This document shows, one piece after another, positions 15,164 to 23,431 of a stretch of DNA of 33,490 nucleotides. Every line of letters starts with the position of its first letter. Positions within the stretch are counted from its first letter, which is position 1. Both the position numbers and the translations under genes were made by a program. The stretch is from an uncultured Actinomycetes bacterium. GTDB taxonomy: Bacteria > Actinomycetota > Acidimicrobiia > Acidimicrobiales > RAAP-2. Below the pieces are notes generated by a model. That model had not been told where the DNA came from, did not search any database, and saw only the letters and a program-made list of their open reading frames with translations. Where the stretch lies: NCBI GenBank assembly GCA_903900235.1, contig CAIUMH010000136.1, positions 1 through 33,490 of the forward strand, in the 5' to 3' direction.

Positions 15164-16422
15164 GCCATTGGTCCGTGGGCCGCGATGCGGCTCACGGTCA
15201 TGAAGCTGACCCAATAGAGGTCACGATCAAACCCAATGGATGGGAACACTGGCGACTGGACCAGCGATTCGGTGGCCGCCCGGCCCTTTTCGGCCCCCGT
15301 GGCGAGATCGAGGACCACCACGTGCTCGACGCCGACCGCTCGATCGAAGTCGGCCATCACGAGTTCGCCCGTCGCCGGGAGCACGAGCGGATGGCAGGCA
15401 TGGTCGAGTTCGATCGACCACAGCCGCTCGAGGGTGTCGGCGTGCACTGCCGTCACGACTCCATTGCCCGAGTCGTAGCCCACAGCGATCCTTCGCATCG
15501 GGTCGAGGGCTGGCGGGTTCGTGATCAGGCCACCGGGAAGTCCGCAGATCTCCACCGAGGTGCGAGTTCCCGTCAGCCGGTCGACGCGGTGGAGTCGCAG
15601 TGGTGCCGTAGCCGTCCCGCGGTCGCGGAACGAGCCGTCATAGGCGTCCGAGCCATCGCCGTCGTCAAGGAAGAATGCGAGATTGCCATCGAGCACCGCA
15701 TCCCATCCGCATCCCTGGCCCTCGGCATCTCGGTAGCGCACGCCGGGCCCGCGCTGGGTGAGCACCTCGCTGTCGAAGTCCACGCTGATCAACGATTCGA
15801 CGCCGACCACCACGATCTCGTTCCCGATCGCCGAGAGCCGAGCCACCGAGGGCTCACTGAGCTCGAGCGAGGTCAGGATCCGAAGGTCCACCGGGTCGAG
15901 GACCAACAGTTCGGCATTGGGAATGGCATCTGAGTCCTGGCCCGGCCACGGCCCTGCGAAGTCCTTGGTCACGAGCTGGCCACCAGGCAGGGTGACGAAA
16001 CTGTTGTACGGCACAGGGCGGGGCAGCTCGACCGAGGCCTCAATCTCGAGCTCAGCGCTGAGGCGGTGAGCGTGATTGCCAAAGATCACGTGCAGCGAGC
16101 CGTCGGCATGGGCAGCCATGCCGCCCGGCCACATCGGCCCACCGGGCAGATCCACACTTCGAGCGATTGGTTCGAGTGTGATGGGGTCGATGCGCTCGAC
16201 GAAGCTGACCGCGTCGGGTGGCGGGGTGTGTCGCAGCAAGAAGACCTCACCCTCGTCGCGCAACACCACCATCGTGCCCATCACCACCTCACGCGAGGTG
16301 CTGCTCAGCGTGCTGCCCTCGGTGAGGCCAAGGCCTCCGGGCCAAAGTGGAGCGCCAAGTCGCTCGGGGCCGGCATCCTCCGCCGGCCAGATCCCAGGCC
16401 ACAGCCCACCGGTGACGGTCAT
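15160..16422 (-). CDS. Probable beta-propeller protein of unknown function, coupled to TetR
   Basis: The 420-residue product has no signal peptide and no named domain that I recognise. It has repeated short strand pairs of the type LVxDxxDLR, VVVDxDLAT and I-x-P-x-L-x-P: examples are ELLVLDPVDLRILTSLEL, GVVTAVHADTLERLWSIEL and VVVLDLATG. This is the pattern of PQQ- or YVTN-like beta-propellers that follow one polymer or ligand around blades. It begins with WPGIWPAEDAGPERLG. The ATG at 16422 overlaps the TetR stop by four bases (ATGA), so translation is coupled. It is not a classic enzyme; a binding or sensing role is possible. Confidence 0.6.
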   Translation of the reverse strand: MTVTGGLWPGIWPAEDAGPERLGAPLWPGGLGLTEGSTLSSTSREVVMGTMVVLRDEGEVFLLRHTPPPDAVSFVERIDPITLEPIARSVDLPGGPMWPGGMAAHADGSLHVIFGNHAHRLSAELEIEASVELPRPVPYNSFVTLPGGQLVTKDFAGPWPGQDSDAIPNAELLVLDPVDLRILTSLELSEPSVARLSAIGNEIVVVGVESLISVDFDSEVLTQRGPGVRYRDAEGQGCGWDAVLDGNLAFFLDDGDGSDAYDGSFRDRGTATAPLRLHRVDRLTGTRTSVEICGLPGGLITNPPALDPMRRIAVGYDSGNGVVTAVHADTLERLWSIELDHACHPLVLPATGELVMADFDRAVGVEHVVVLDLATGAEKGRAATESLVQSPVFPSIGFDRDLYWVSFMTVSRIAAHGPMA

Positions 16423-17024
16423 CGGACGAGAAGTGCCCGTGCGCCAAGCGTCAGGATGCCCCGAGCCTCGTCGACGCTGTGGCCCTGATGGTCGAGCAGC
16501 TGGGTCCAGGAATCGAGTGAGAACAGGATGTCGAGGAGGTCAAGTATCACGTCGGCGCGGTCACCGAGCTCGGCGAGCTCCTTGGCAAAGACAAGGCCGA
16601 GCTGGCGCCGCATGAGGCTGCGCGACCTCGCTGCGGTCTCGGCCAGGATCGGGTTCTCGGCCAGGCGGCTCCGGACGAGTTGGGTGGTGGGACCGATGAA
16701 GGCGAACATGTCGGCGCGGGTCTTGGCCAGCAGGTCGATCCGGTCATCGAGATCGTCGGGGATCGACAGCAAGATGCCGTAGGCCGCCGCCTCGCGGAAA
16801 CGCTTGTCGATGGCTGCTCGCGTCAGCGCATCGACGTCCTCGAAGTAGCGGAACACGCTGCGGGGCGAAATTCCCGCCCGCCCGGCAACCTCGGCCACAG
16901 TGGGCAGCGAGCCCGTCTCCTCAAACAGCTCGATCATGGCGCGCACAGCGGCTTCGGAGTTCTCGACCCTGCGACGATGGCGACCATCGATGGGGAGGAC
17001 CAGGGCGTCATCTGCACTCGACAT
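16419..17024 (-). CDS. TetR/AcrR-family transcriptional regulator
   Basis: A 201-residue regulator. The helix-turn-helix is at about 42-61 (TVAEVAGRAGISPRSVFRYF), typical of TetR members, and the remaining helices form the ligand and dimer domain. ATG 17024 was chosen because TATCCT lies six bases upstream, giving a leaderless start, and because the family N-terminus fits. A palindrome overlaps that -10, suggesting autorepression. It is the first gene of a two-gene unit with the probable beta-propeller gene. The ligand is unknown. Confidence 0.88.
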   Translation of the reverse strand: MSSADDALVLPIDGRHRRRVENSEAAVRAMIELFEETGSLPTVAEVAGRAGISPRSVFRYFEDVDALTRAAIDKRFREAAAYGILLSIPDDLDDRIDLLAKTRADMFAFIGPTTQLVRSRLAENPILAETAARSRSLMRRQLGLVFAKELAELGDRADVILDLLDILFSLDSWTQLLDHQGHSVDEARGILTLGARALLVR

Positions 17025-17027
17025 TGT

Positions 17028-17042
17028 GTCAGGATACCTGAC
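17028..17042 (-). promoter_or_regulatory. TetR operator palindrome over its own -10
   Basis: GTCAGG-ATA-CCTGAC is a perfect six-base inverted repeat with a three-base centre. On the minus strand the -10 hexamer TATCCT (17036 to 17031) lies wholly inside it and ends seven bases before the TetR ATG. Binding here would block RNA polymerase directly. Binding by this TetR is inferred, not shown. Confidence 0.6.
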
Positions 17043-17128
17043 GATATCGACCCCCGTCCGACGTGAACGGGGTCGGGAATGAACCACTGCTGCCTGGCGT
17101 TGTAAGAGATACATCCCAAGGAGGAACC

Positions 17129-17509
17129 ATGGCCACCAGCGAACTCACCCTCGAGACCTTCGAGCCGACCGTCTTGGCAGAGGGCACCGTGCTCGTGGAC
17201 TTCTGGGCAGCGTGGTGTGGACCGTGTCGAGCCTTCGGGCCGGTGTTCGAGGCCGCCAGCGATGCCCATCCGGACATCACCTTCGCCAAGGTCGACACCG
17301 AGGATCAGCAGCAACTCGGCGCCATGCTCGAGATCATGTCGATCCCGACCCTCATGGTCTTCCGTGACGGCATCCTCCTCTATCGCGAGGCTGGCGCCCT
17401 GTCAGCCCCGCAGCTCGAGGAATTACTCGGTCAGGTCGCCGGCCTCGACATGGACCAGATCCGATCCGAGGCAGCCGCCAGCCAGACGGCCGACGGTACC
17501 GAGGTCTAA
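17129..17509 (+). CDS. trxA: Thioredoxin
   Basis: A 126-residue thioredoxin-fold protein with the redox motif WCGPC (C30 and C33), VDFWAAWCGPC before it, and the cis-proline segment SIPTLMVF (about 71-78). It would reduce protein disulfides using thioredoxin reductase. The C-terminus carries about 20 residues beyond the normal fold, rich in Ala and Glu. ATG 17129 was chosen because AAGGAGG lies four bases upstream. The gene is divergent from TetR, with 104 bases between, so the TetR palindrome might also affect it. Confidence 0.9.
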   Translation: MATSELTLETFEPTVLAEGTVLVDFWAAWCGPCRAFGPVFEAASDAHPDITFAKVDTEDQQQLGAMLEIMSIPTLMVFRDGILLYREAGALSAPQLEELLGQVAGLDMDQIRSEAAASQTADGTEV

Positions 17510-17565
17510 CCGAGCCACTACCCTCTCGCTATCAGCCGAGAGCGGCTGAGCCAGGGGGAGAATCC

Positions 17566-19932
17566 ATGTCGAAGTTGCGTCACGTGCTGTCTCGTCGAAT
17601 CAGCGCTGCGGTGGCCGCCATCGTGATCGCCACCGGCTTGCCGGTGATCGCCACTGCCGCCGGAGCCGTGCAAGGCATCAACGTCGGCGGCTCGATCGAG
17701 GAGGCTTGGATCACCGGCGCTGCCCCCGGTGATTGGATCCAACTGATCCAGAACTCCACACCACTCAGTGGGCCTTCCTACGATGGGTTCGCCGACGCCC
17801 AAGGTGCCCTCATCCTGCGGAACCTCACCCCGGGAACCGGGTACGCATTCTGGGACCGCACAGCGTCGATCACGTCGCCGACCTTCGTCGTCACCGCTGC
17901 CGGCGACAACCCCAAGGCCAACGCTCCCCTCTACACCGGCCAGACCCTTCACGCCGGACTCAACTACGTGACCATGCGCGATGGAGTCAGCATCGCCGCC
18001 ACCGTCCGCCTGCCGGCTGGCGCCTCGTCATTGGCTGATGGTCCCTTCCCGACAGTGATGGAGTACTCCGGCTATGAAACCGCTGGACCGCACGACCCGA
18101 TCAACTGTCTCGTCCTCCAGGACCAGACCGCCTGTCATGACCCACTGGTGCCCAGCTCGACCACCGTGATCGGCGGCGTCATCGCACGAGAGAATGGCTT
18201 CGCGACCGTCAGCGTCCAGATTCGGGGCACCGCTTGCTCCGGGGGTGCCTTCGACCTCTTCGGCTACCCCACCGACTATGACGGCTACGACATGATCGAG
18301 GTGCTCGCTCACCAAGGTTGGGTCGCTCACCACAAGGTCGGCATGGTCGGCATTAGCTACTCGGCGATCTCACAGTTCGAGGTGGCCGGCACCCAACCTC
18401 CGGACCTCGCGGCGATCACCCCGCTGAGCCCCACCGATGACATGTTCTCCACGGGCTACCCCGGTGGCATCTACAACAATGGCTTCGCCGCCGGCTGGAT
18501 CGCCGAGCGAATCCACGATGCCAAGCCCGCCCTGGTGAACGCTGATGCCACGCCAGTCAATGCCGCAAATGCCCAGCCGTGGACCTATGCCGAGATCGCT
18601 GCCGAAGCGAGCAAGCACGGCCTGGCCAATTCCAAGTGCAATGCCAACCAGGCCCTCCACGGCCAGTCCGAGAGCCTTTCGACACTCGTCGGACCCGGAC
18701 TCGCCCGTGATCCCCAGCTCTTCGACCGTCGCTCACCCACCGAGTGGGCCAAGCACATCACCGTCCCCACCTTCCTCTCCGGTGCCCTCCAGGACGAGCA
18801 GACCGGACCGCAGTGGCCAGCGCTGATCGCCGCCTTTCCGAGCAAGACCAAAGTGTTCGCCAACATGGTCAACGGCGGTCACATCGACTCGCTCGACCCC
18901 GTCACCGCCAGCCGCTGGCTCGAGTTCCTCGACCTCTACGTGGCCAAGAAGGTTCCGACTCAGCCGGGCTTCGTGGGCAAACTGACCCTCGGCTTCGCTG
19001 GCATCGCCTCGAAAGGAGCCAAGGCCATCGACCCCCCAGCTCTGCGCTTCACGGACCAGCCGTCGCTGGCCTCCGCCAAGGCTGCCTTCACCAGCCAGAC
19101 CCCCCGGGTCCGCGTCCTGTTCGACTCGGGTGGCGGCGACCTCGGTCCCGGGGCCCTGCAGCCGACCTATGACGCCGGATTCGCCTCCTGGCCACCTGCC
19201 GGCAGAGAGACCTCGCTCTACCTCGGCGCAGGAGGATCACTCGGTACTCCCGATGCGCGAACCGGGGTCGTCACATTCACACCCACCCCTGAGGACCGGC
19301 CAGCTACCAGCCTCATTGGCGGCAACGTCTGGGCGGCCCAGCCCAACTACAACTGGACCATCGTCTCGTCGGCTGACGGCCTCGCCTTCGAGACCCCGAC
19401 GCTCACCAAGAACCTGACCATCGTCGGCCCTGCCAGCCTCGACCTGTCCCTCAAGTCGACCGCCGCCGCCACCGATCTGCAGGTCTCGGTGACCGAGGTC
19501 CGACCGACCAAGGGCAAGGAGGTCTACGTGACCTCCGGATTCCTCAACTCGTCGAACCGAGTACTCCTCGGTGCTTCGAGCCCCATCTGGCCGCGGCCGA
19601 CCTACCTGGCCGCCGATAAGGCGAATCTTCCCTCGGGCGAGTTCACGACGGTACGCGTGCCCATCGACCCGATCGCCCACACCTTCCGGGCGGGCACGCG
19701 ACTGCGCATCGTGATCTCCGCTCCCGGTGGCGACCGCCCAGCATGGACCTTCGACACCCCCGCTACCGGTGGTGCCGTGACCGACACCGTCGCCCTGGGC
19801 GGAGCCACCCCGTCGAAGCTCGTGGTCAACGTGGTCAGGGGCGTCCGCGCCCCGGCCCGGCTGCCCAAGTGCGGCGCTCTTCGTGGCGAGCCCTGCCGTG
19901 ACTATGCCCAGCTGGGAAACCAGACCAACTAA
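17566..19932 (+). CDS. Secreted CocE/NonD-type hydrolase (X-Pro dipeptidyl-peptidase S15 family)
   Basis: The 788-residue precursor has a signal peptide (RRISAAVAAIVIATGLPVIA, about 10-29) with likely cleavage near residue 34. A short beta-sandwich region comes next (about 35-125), then the alpha/beta hydrolase domain with the nucleophile in VGISYSA (about S264). LSGALQDEQTG supplies a probable acid residue and VNGGHIDS the His. The C-terminal part (about 480-770) is the jelly-roll domain shared by CocE, glutaryl-7-ACA acylases and PepX. Family members cleave esters, amides or X-Pro peptides outside the cell. The substrate here is unknown. A Shine-Dalgarno-like GGGGGAG precedes the ATG. Confidence 0.85.
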   Translation: MSKLRHVLSRRISAAVAAIVIATGLPVIATAAGAVQGINVGGSIEEAWITGAAPGDWIQLIQNSTPLSGPSYDGFADAQGALILRNLTPGTGYAFWDRTASITSPTFVVTAAGDNPKANAPLYTGQTLHAGLNYVTMRDGVSIAATVRLPAGASSLADGPFPTVMEYSGYETAGPHDPINCLVLQDQTACHDPLVPSSTTVIGGVIARENGFATVSVQIRGTACSGGAFDLFGYPTDYDGYDMIEVLAHQGWVAHHKVGMVGISYSAISQFEVAGTQPPDLAAITPLSPTDDMFSTGYPGGIYNNGFAAGWIAERIHDAKPALVNADATPVNAANAQPWTYAEIAAEASKHGLANSKCNANQALHGQSESLSTLVGPGLARDPQLFDRRSPTEWAKHITVPTFLSGALQDEQTGPQWPALIAAFPSKTKVFANMVNGGHIDSLDPVTASRWLEFLDLYVAKKVPTQPGFVGKLTLGFAGIASKGAKAIDPPALRFTDQPSLASAKAAFTSQTPRVRVLFDSGGGDLGPGALQPTYDAGFASWPPAGRETSLYLGAGGSLGTPDARTGVVTFTPTPEDRPATSLIGGNVWAAQPNYNWTIVSSADGLAFETPTLTKNLTIVGPASLDLSLKSTAAATDLQVSVTEVRPTKGKEVYVTSGFLNSSNRVLLGASSPIWPRPTYLAADKANLPSGEFTTVRVPIDPIAHTFRAGTRLRIVISAPGGDRPAWTFDTPATGGAVTDTVALGGATPSKLVVNVVRGVRAPARLPKCGALRGEPCRDYAQLGNQTN

Positions 19933-19963
19933 CGCAAGGCAACAGTGAGAGGATGAGGGTCAC

Positions 19964-20626
19964 ATGGCCACCCTCATCCTCTCGATCGTTCCGCTAGCTC
20001 TCGGAGCGGCGGTGAGCCCGGTGCTCTTCGGCATCGAGATCCTGGCCCTCACTTCGGGCAGTCGGGTCAGGACCCGCGCCTGGTTCGTGGTCCTCGGGGC
20101 TGCTTGCATCCTCGCCGCCTTCTGCGTGATCGGTCTGCTCGCCGGCCACGCGCTGCCTCATCACCAACCGCATCGCAAGATCGATGCCGCAGTCGACCTC
20201 GTAGCCGCCGGGCTCCTCGGTCTCTTGGCCGTCCGCACCCTGGCCGCGTCGAAGCGCTCATCGCCCAAGCCCACCATCCTCGACCGACTCCAGGGTGCGT
20301 CGACGGCGACCTTCCTCGGAGCCGGAGCGATTGGGATGATCACCAACCTCTCGACGCTCGTGCTCTTCATCCCCGCCTTTCGGATGATCACCAAGAGCCC
20401 GACAGGGACATCAGCCGAGATCGTGGCCTTCGCCGTCCTGTTCACCATCACGCTGCTCCCGGTGATCGGCCCTGCCCTCGTCGTGACCATCCTCGGTGAT
20501 CGGGCCGATGGCGTGCTCGCCCGGATGAACCACTTCATGACCGGACACTCGGCCCAGATCACCGCAGCCATCGAGGTGGTCTTCGCCGTCCTCCTGCTCG
20601 CCCGAGGCATCTCGTCGCTGCTCTAG
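19964..20626 (+). CDS. GAP/Sap-type membrane protein (LysE-like exporter fold)
   Basis: A 220-residue protein with about six membrane helices and a charged loop near residues 92-110 (ASKRSSPKPTILDR). The opening helix IVPLALGAAVSPVLFGIEI and the G-x-x-N-x-S-T segment (AIGMITNLSTLVLF) match GAP proteins, which include mycobacterial Sap (sulfolipid-1-addressing protein). These probably move lipids or small molecules, and the family fold resembles LysE transporters. GAGGATGAGG precedes ATG 19964. The stop codon overlaps the GTG of the next gene by one base, so the pair is cotranscribed and probably coupled. Confidence 0.75.
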   Translation: MATLILSIVPLALGAAVSPVLFGIEILALTSGSRVRTRAWFVVLGAACILAAFCVIGLLAGHALPHHQPHRKIDAAVDLVAAGLLGLLAVRTLAASKRSSPKPTILDRLQGASTATFLGAGAIGMITNLSTLVLFIPAFRMITKSPTGTSAEIVAFAVLFTITLLPVIGPALVVTILGDRADGVLARMNHFMTGHSAQITAAIEVVFAVLLLARGISSLL

Positions 20627-21591
20627 TGCTCGATCGCCCCCCATCCCAGACGACGATCGGCACCCATGGGGTGCTGCACCGGCGATCGCTTCTTCTGCTC
20701 GCCGCCGTCCTGCTTGCCGCCTGCTCAAGCACTCATGCCGGGACTCGCTCCGCCATGACCACAGGGTCGTCGACGTCGTCGAGCACGGCCCCCAAGGCCA
20801 CGACATCGACCGGTGTGGTGATCACCGAACACCTTGCCCTCGTGGACCCCTCACGATCTGTCATCTCGGGCGGCATCGAGCGCTCCTCACAACGGTCACT
20901 CCCGACCACGGTGGTCCGTCCGGCGGAGCCCGGCCGATACCCACTCGTCCTGGTGCTCCCCGGCTACGACGTCGGGCCAGAGGCCTATGCGCGGATCATG
21001 ACCTGGCTGGCCCGCCACAACGTCGTGGTGGCCGCACCCTCGTTCCCGTTGGCCGATCCGGCCCAGAGACTCGGCCTCGACCGGGCCGACCTCCCCAACG
21101 AAGCCACTGACGTCTCCTATGTGCTCGGTCAACTCGAGGCCGGACCGGAGGCACGGCACATTGATCCGAGCAACGTGGCCGTACTCGGTCACTCCGATGG
21201 GGCCGACGTCGCTCTCGAGCTCGGCTACGACCCAACCTTGCACGACCCGCGGATCAGATCGATCATCGCCGTTGCTCCCGATCCCGTCGCGGGAGCACTG
21301 ATCTCAGGCGGCCCAACCCTGCTCCTCATTCATGGCAGTGCCGACGAGATCGTCGATCCTGCCGCCTCGGCACGAGTCTTCGCCGCCGTGTCGGCCCAGC
21401 GATTCTCGGTCACGCTCCTCGGCGCTGATCATGCTTCTGACATCATCGGTCCGAGCCAGTGGACCCGATCATTCGACCGGGCTGTCCTCGCCTTCATCTC
21501 GGCCACACTCGGGGACCGGGGCACCGCATCACTCAGCGACGTGCTGCGGAACCTCCCAGCAACCGAGGTGACCTCGGCTGCTGGCCCCTAG
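20626..21591 (+). CDS. Alpha/beta hydrolase lipoprotein
   Basis: The product has a lipoprotein signal with the lipobox LLAAC; Cys is about residue 33 if the GTG at 20626 is used. A Ser/Thr-rich linker follows (about 34-66). The hydrolase domain then has the oxyanion region LVLVLPGYD, the Ser nucleophile in GHSDGAD, a probable acid in GSADEIVDP, and a His in LGADHASD. It resembles dienelactone-hydrolase and chlorophyllase-type proteins. GTG 20626 overlaps the previous stop by one base; a GTG at 20671 is a good alternative, placing the signal peptide right at the start. Its partner upstream is a membrane protein, so it may act on a lipid moved by it. Confidence 0.78.
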   Translation: MLDRPPSQTTIGTHGVLHRRSLLLLAAVLLAACSSTHAGTRSAMTTGSSTSSSTAPKATTSTGVVITEHLALVDPSRSVISGGIERSSQRSLPTTVVRPAEPGRYPLVLVLPGYDVGPEAYARIMTWLARHNVVVAAPSFPLADPAQRLGLDRADLPNEATDVSYVLGQLEAGPEARHIDPSNVAVLGHSDGADVALELGYDPTLHDPRIRSIIAVAPDPVAGALISGGPTLLLIHGSADEIVDPAASARVFAAVSAQRFSVTLLGADHASDIIGPSQWTRSFDRAVLAFISATLGDRGTASLSDVLRNLPATEVTSAAGP

Positions 21592-21887
21592 GTGTGGAGG
21601 GCGCCGTTGCCCTCGATCTCCTCAGGGGTGAGTCCAGCGCCTCGCAAGATCTTGCGCAGGTCCACCACATGCTGCTCGGTGAGCTCGCGGTGGCGAGGGC
21701 CCCCCAAGAACGAGGTCTGCTCGCCGATGGTCACCTCAAGCGATCCGTGCGAGGTTTCCCTGGTCTCGCCCAACTGGGCGAGCAGTGACTCGACGTCATG
21801 CCATTGGATGTTGTGGCTGGTCGGGTGACGGAACACACGCTCGGCGGTCAGTCGATTGTGATGATCCAATTTGATCGAATCCGGCAC
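21588..21887 (-). CDS. Small conserved actinobacterial protein, unknown function
   Basis: A 99-residue protein begun by GTG 21887, which follows GAGGAGG with a five-base spacer. It contains HNRLTAERVFRHPTSHNIQW, then a short helix HDVESLLAQLG, then two strands, and a C-terminal VVDLRKILRGAGLTPEE. I recognise this H-P-T-S-H-N-I/L-x-W block from small proteins of Actinomycetota with no known function. The last four bases, CTAG, are shared with the stop of the convergent lipoprotein gene. The fold may be alpha/beta; no catalytic site is evident. Confidence 0.7.
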   Translation of the reverse strand: MPDSIKLDHHNRLTAERVFRHPTSHNIQWHDVESLLAQLGETRETSHGSLEVTIGEQTSFLGGPRHRELTEQHVVDLRKILRGAGLTPEEIEGNGALHT

Positions 21888-22010
21888 AGCAGCCTCCTCA
21901 TCATCATCACGGTGCCGCGCATTGCGGCTCGCACCTCGACCATATGCCCACAGTGCGGTCCATGCGAGGCAGCCCGTGAATGCAGCCCCACCCCGGCTGA
22001 GCGTGCACCG

Positions 22011-22016
22011 TAGGCT
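22011..22016 (+). promoter_or_regulatory. Leaderless -10 candidate TAGGCT
   Basis: TAGGCT ends seven bases before ATG 22023 and no Shine-Dalgarno sequence lies between. No -35 is evident. Confidence 0.5.
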
Positions 22017-22022
22017 CAGACC

Positions 22023-22823
22023 ATGAGCTCGAAGCGCACCGCCGTCATCACCGGATCCGCAAGCGGGATGGGCGCCGCAACTGCCGCCCGGCTCCGCGCC
22101 GACGGATGGAGAGTGATCGGGATCGACCTCGATGGTGCCGAGATCTCTGCCGACCTCGGCACCCCGCACGGCCGGGACACGGCCATCGAATCCGTGGCCA
22201 CGCTCGTCGACGGCTCCATCGATGCCCTCGTCACCTGGGCCGGCCTCGGTGGATTCCCCGGCCGTGCCGGGTCGCTCGTGGCGTCGGTCAACTATTTCGG
22301 CACCATCGCCCTCCTCGAGGGGCTTCGGCCGTTCCTGGCGAACGGGACCGAGCCGTCAGCGGTGGCCATCGCGTCCAATTCGATGACCTGCATGCCCGGC
22401 GTTCCCCTCGAGGTCACCGAGGCCTGCCTCGCCGGCGACGAGGCAGCCGCCCGGATGGCCGCCGATGCGTCGGGATCAGTCACCGCCTACCCCGCAACCA
22501 AGCTGGCCATCACGCGGTGGTGTCGGAACCAGGCGCCGGGGCTCGACTGGGCGGGAGTCGGGATCCGTCTCAACGTCCTCGCTCCAGGGGCCGTCGAGAC
22601 CCCGTTGCTCGCCGCCACCAAGGCCGATCCACTCCTCGGTCCGCTCTTCGAAGGCTTCCCCGTGCCGATCGGTCGCAATGGCAGCGCCGACGAACTCGCC
22701 GGCACCGTCGCCTTCCTCCTTGGTCCCGATGCACGGTTCCTCGTCGGCTCGGTCCTCGTGGTCGATGGTGGCACCGAGGCCCAGCTTCGGGCTGACGACC
22801 TGCCAAGCCCCTGGAACCCCTAA
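22023..22823 (+). CDS. Short-chain dehydrogenase, 3-alpha-hydroxysteroid dehydrogenase/carbonyl reductase-like
   Basis: A 266-residue SDR. TGSASGMG (10-17) is the dinucleotide loop; D35 in GIDLDG suggests NAD(H) preference. The catalytic set is Ser near 118-120 (ASNSM), Tyr156 and Lys160 (YPATK). Several blocks resemble the 3-alpha-hydroxysteroid dehydrogenase/carbonyl reductase of Comamonas testosteroni as I recall it: GIDxxxAExxADL, WAGLGG where others have NNAG, SVNYFG, and a lid-like insertion around LAGDEAAAR. It would oxidise a 3-hydroxysteroid or reduce a ketone. Family assignment is firm; steroid specificity is inferred. It starts without a Shine-Dalgarno sequence. Confidence 0.85.
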   Translation: MSSKRTAVITGSASGMGAATAARLRADGWRVIGIDLDGAEISADLGTPHGRDTAIESVATLVDGSIDALVTWAGLGGFPGRAGSLVASVNYFGTIALLEGLRPFLANGTEPSAVAIASNSMTCMPGVPLEVTEACLAGDEAAARMAADASGSVTAYPATKLAITRWCRNQAPGLDWAGVGIRLNVLAPGAVETPLLAATKADPLLGPLFEGFPVPIGRNGSADELAGTVAFLLGPDARFLVGSVLVVDGGTEAQLRADDLPSPWNP

Positions 22824-22945
22824 GCCCACCGCAGGGTGGAGGCCCTCATCCAGAGACCTACCGGCATCTCAGCCGACCGGAGCGAGGACGACTGACGGAG
22901 TTCCCGGTCGCCTAGCGTGGAGGCACGAGTAACCGAGGAGGGACC

Positions 22946-23431
22946 ATGACCATCATCGAGGGAGCACCGAGCGCCATCCTGCGCCGCGAGGAAGAGCTGC
23001 CGTTCGTCGACATGGGCGATGGCAGCCTGCTCCAGGTCCTGCAGGTCGACCTCGCCCAGGGAATCTGGGTGATCCGCAACCGCTTCGTGCCGGGCACCAC
23101 CGTCCAGACGCATCGCCACACCGGCTCCGTCTACGCCTTCACCGTCTCCGGGGCTTGGCACTACCTCGAAGGTCCCGACGATGTGAACATGGCCGGGTCC
23201 TACCTCTTCGAACCCGCCAACAGCGTCCACACCCTCCATGTCCTCGACGACAACGAGGGGATGACCGATGTGTGGTTCACCATCCACGGGGCCAACCTGA
23301 ACCTCGATGCCGAGGGCCGGGTGGAGTACGTCATCGACGCAGCCACCGTGCTCGCCTTCTACCGGGCCGCCTGCGCCGAGCAGCACGGCCTCCCCGACCC
23401 GCCGGTGGTGGTGGTCGACGCTCAGGCCTGA
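22946..23431 (+). CDS. Cupin protein (2,4'-dihydroxyacetophenone dioxygenase-like)
   Basis: A 161-residue single-domain cupin. QTHRHTGSVYAFTVSG (about 54-69) gives two His ligands (H56 and H58). FEPANSVHTLHV (about 88-99) gives a third (H95) on the second motif. It resembles proteins annotated as 2,4'-dihydroxyacetophenone dioxygenase family, which cleave a C-C bond with Fe(II), but substrate is not demonstrable here. GAGGAGGG precedes ATG 22946. Its last ten bases overlap the end of the convergent YfhO-like gene. It follows the SDR gene by 122 bases on the same strand. Confidence 0.78.
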   Translation: MTIIEGAPSAILRREEELPFVDMGDGSLLQVLQVDLAQGIWVIRNRFVPGTTVQTHRHTGSVYAFTVSGAWHYLEGPDDVNMAGSYLFEPANSVHTLHVLDDNEGMTDVWFTIHGANLNLDAEGRVEYVIDAATVLAFYRAACAEQHGLPDPPVVVVDAQA

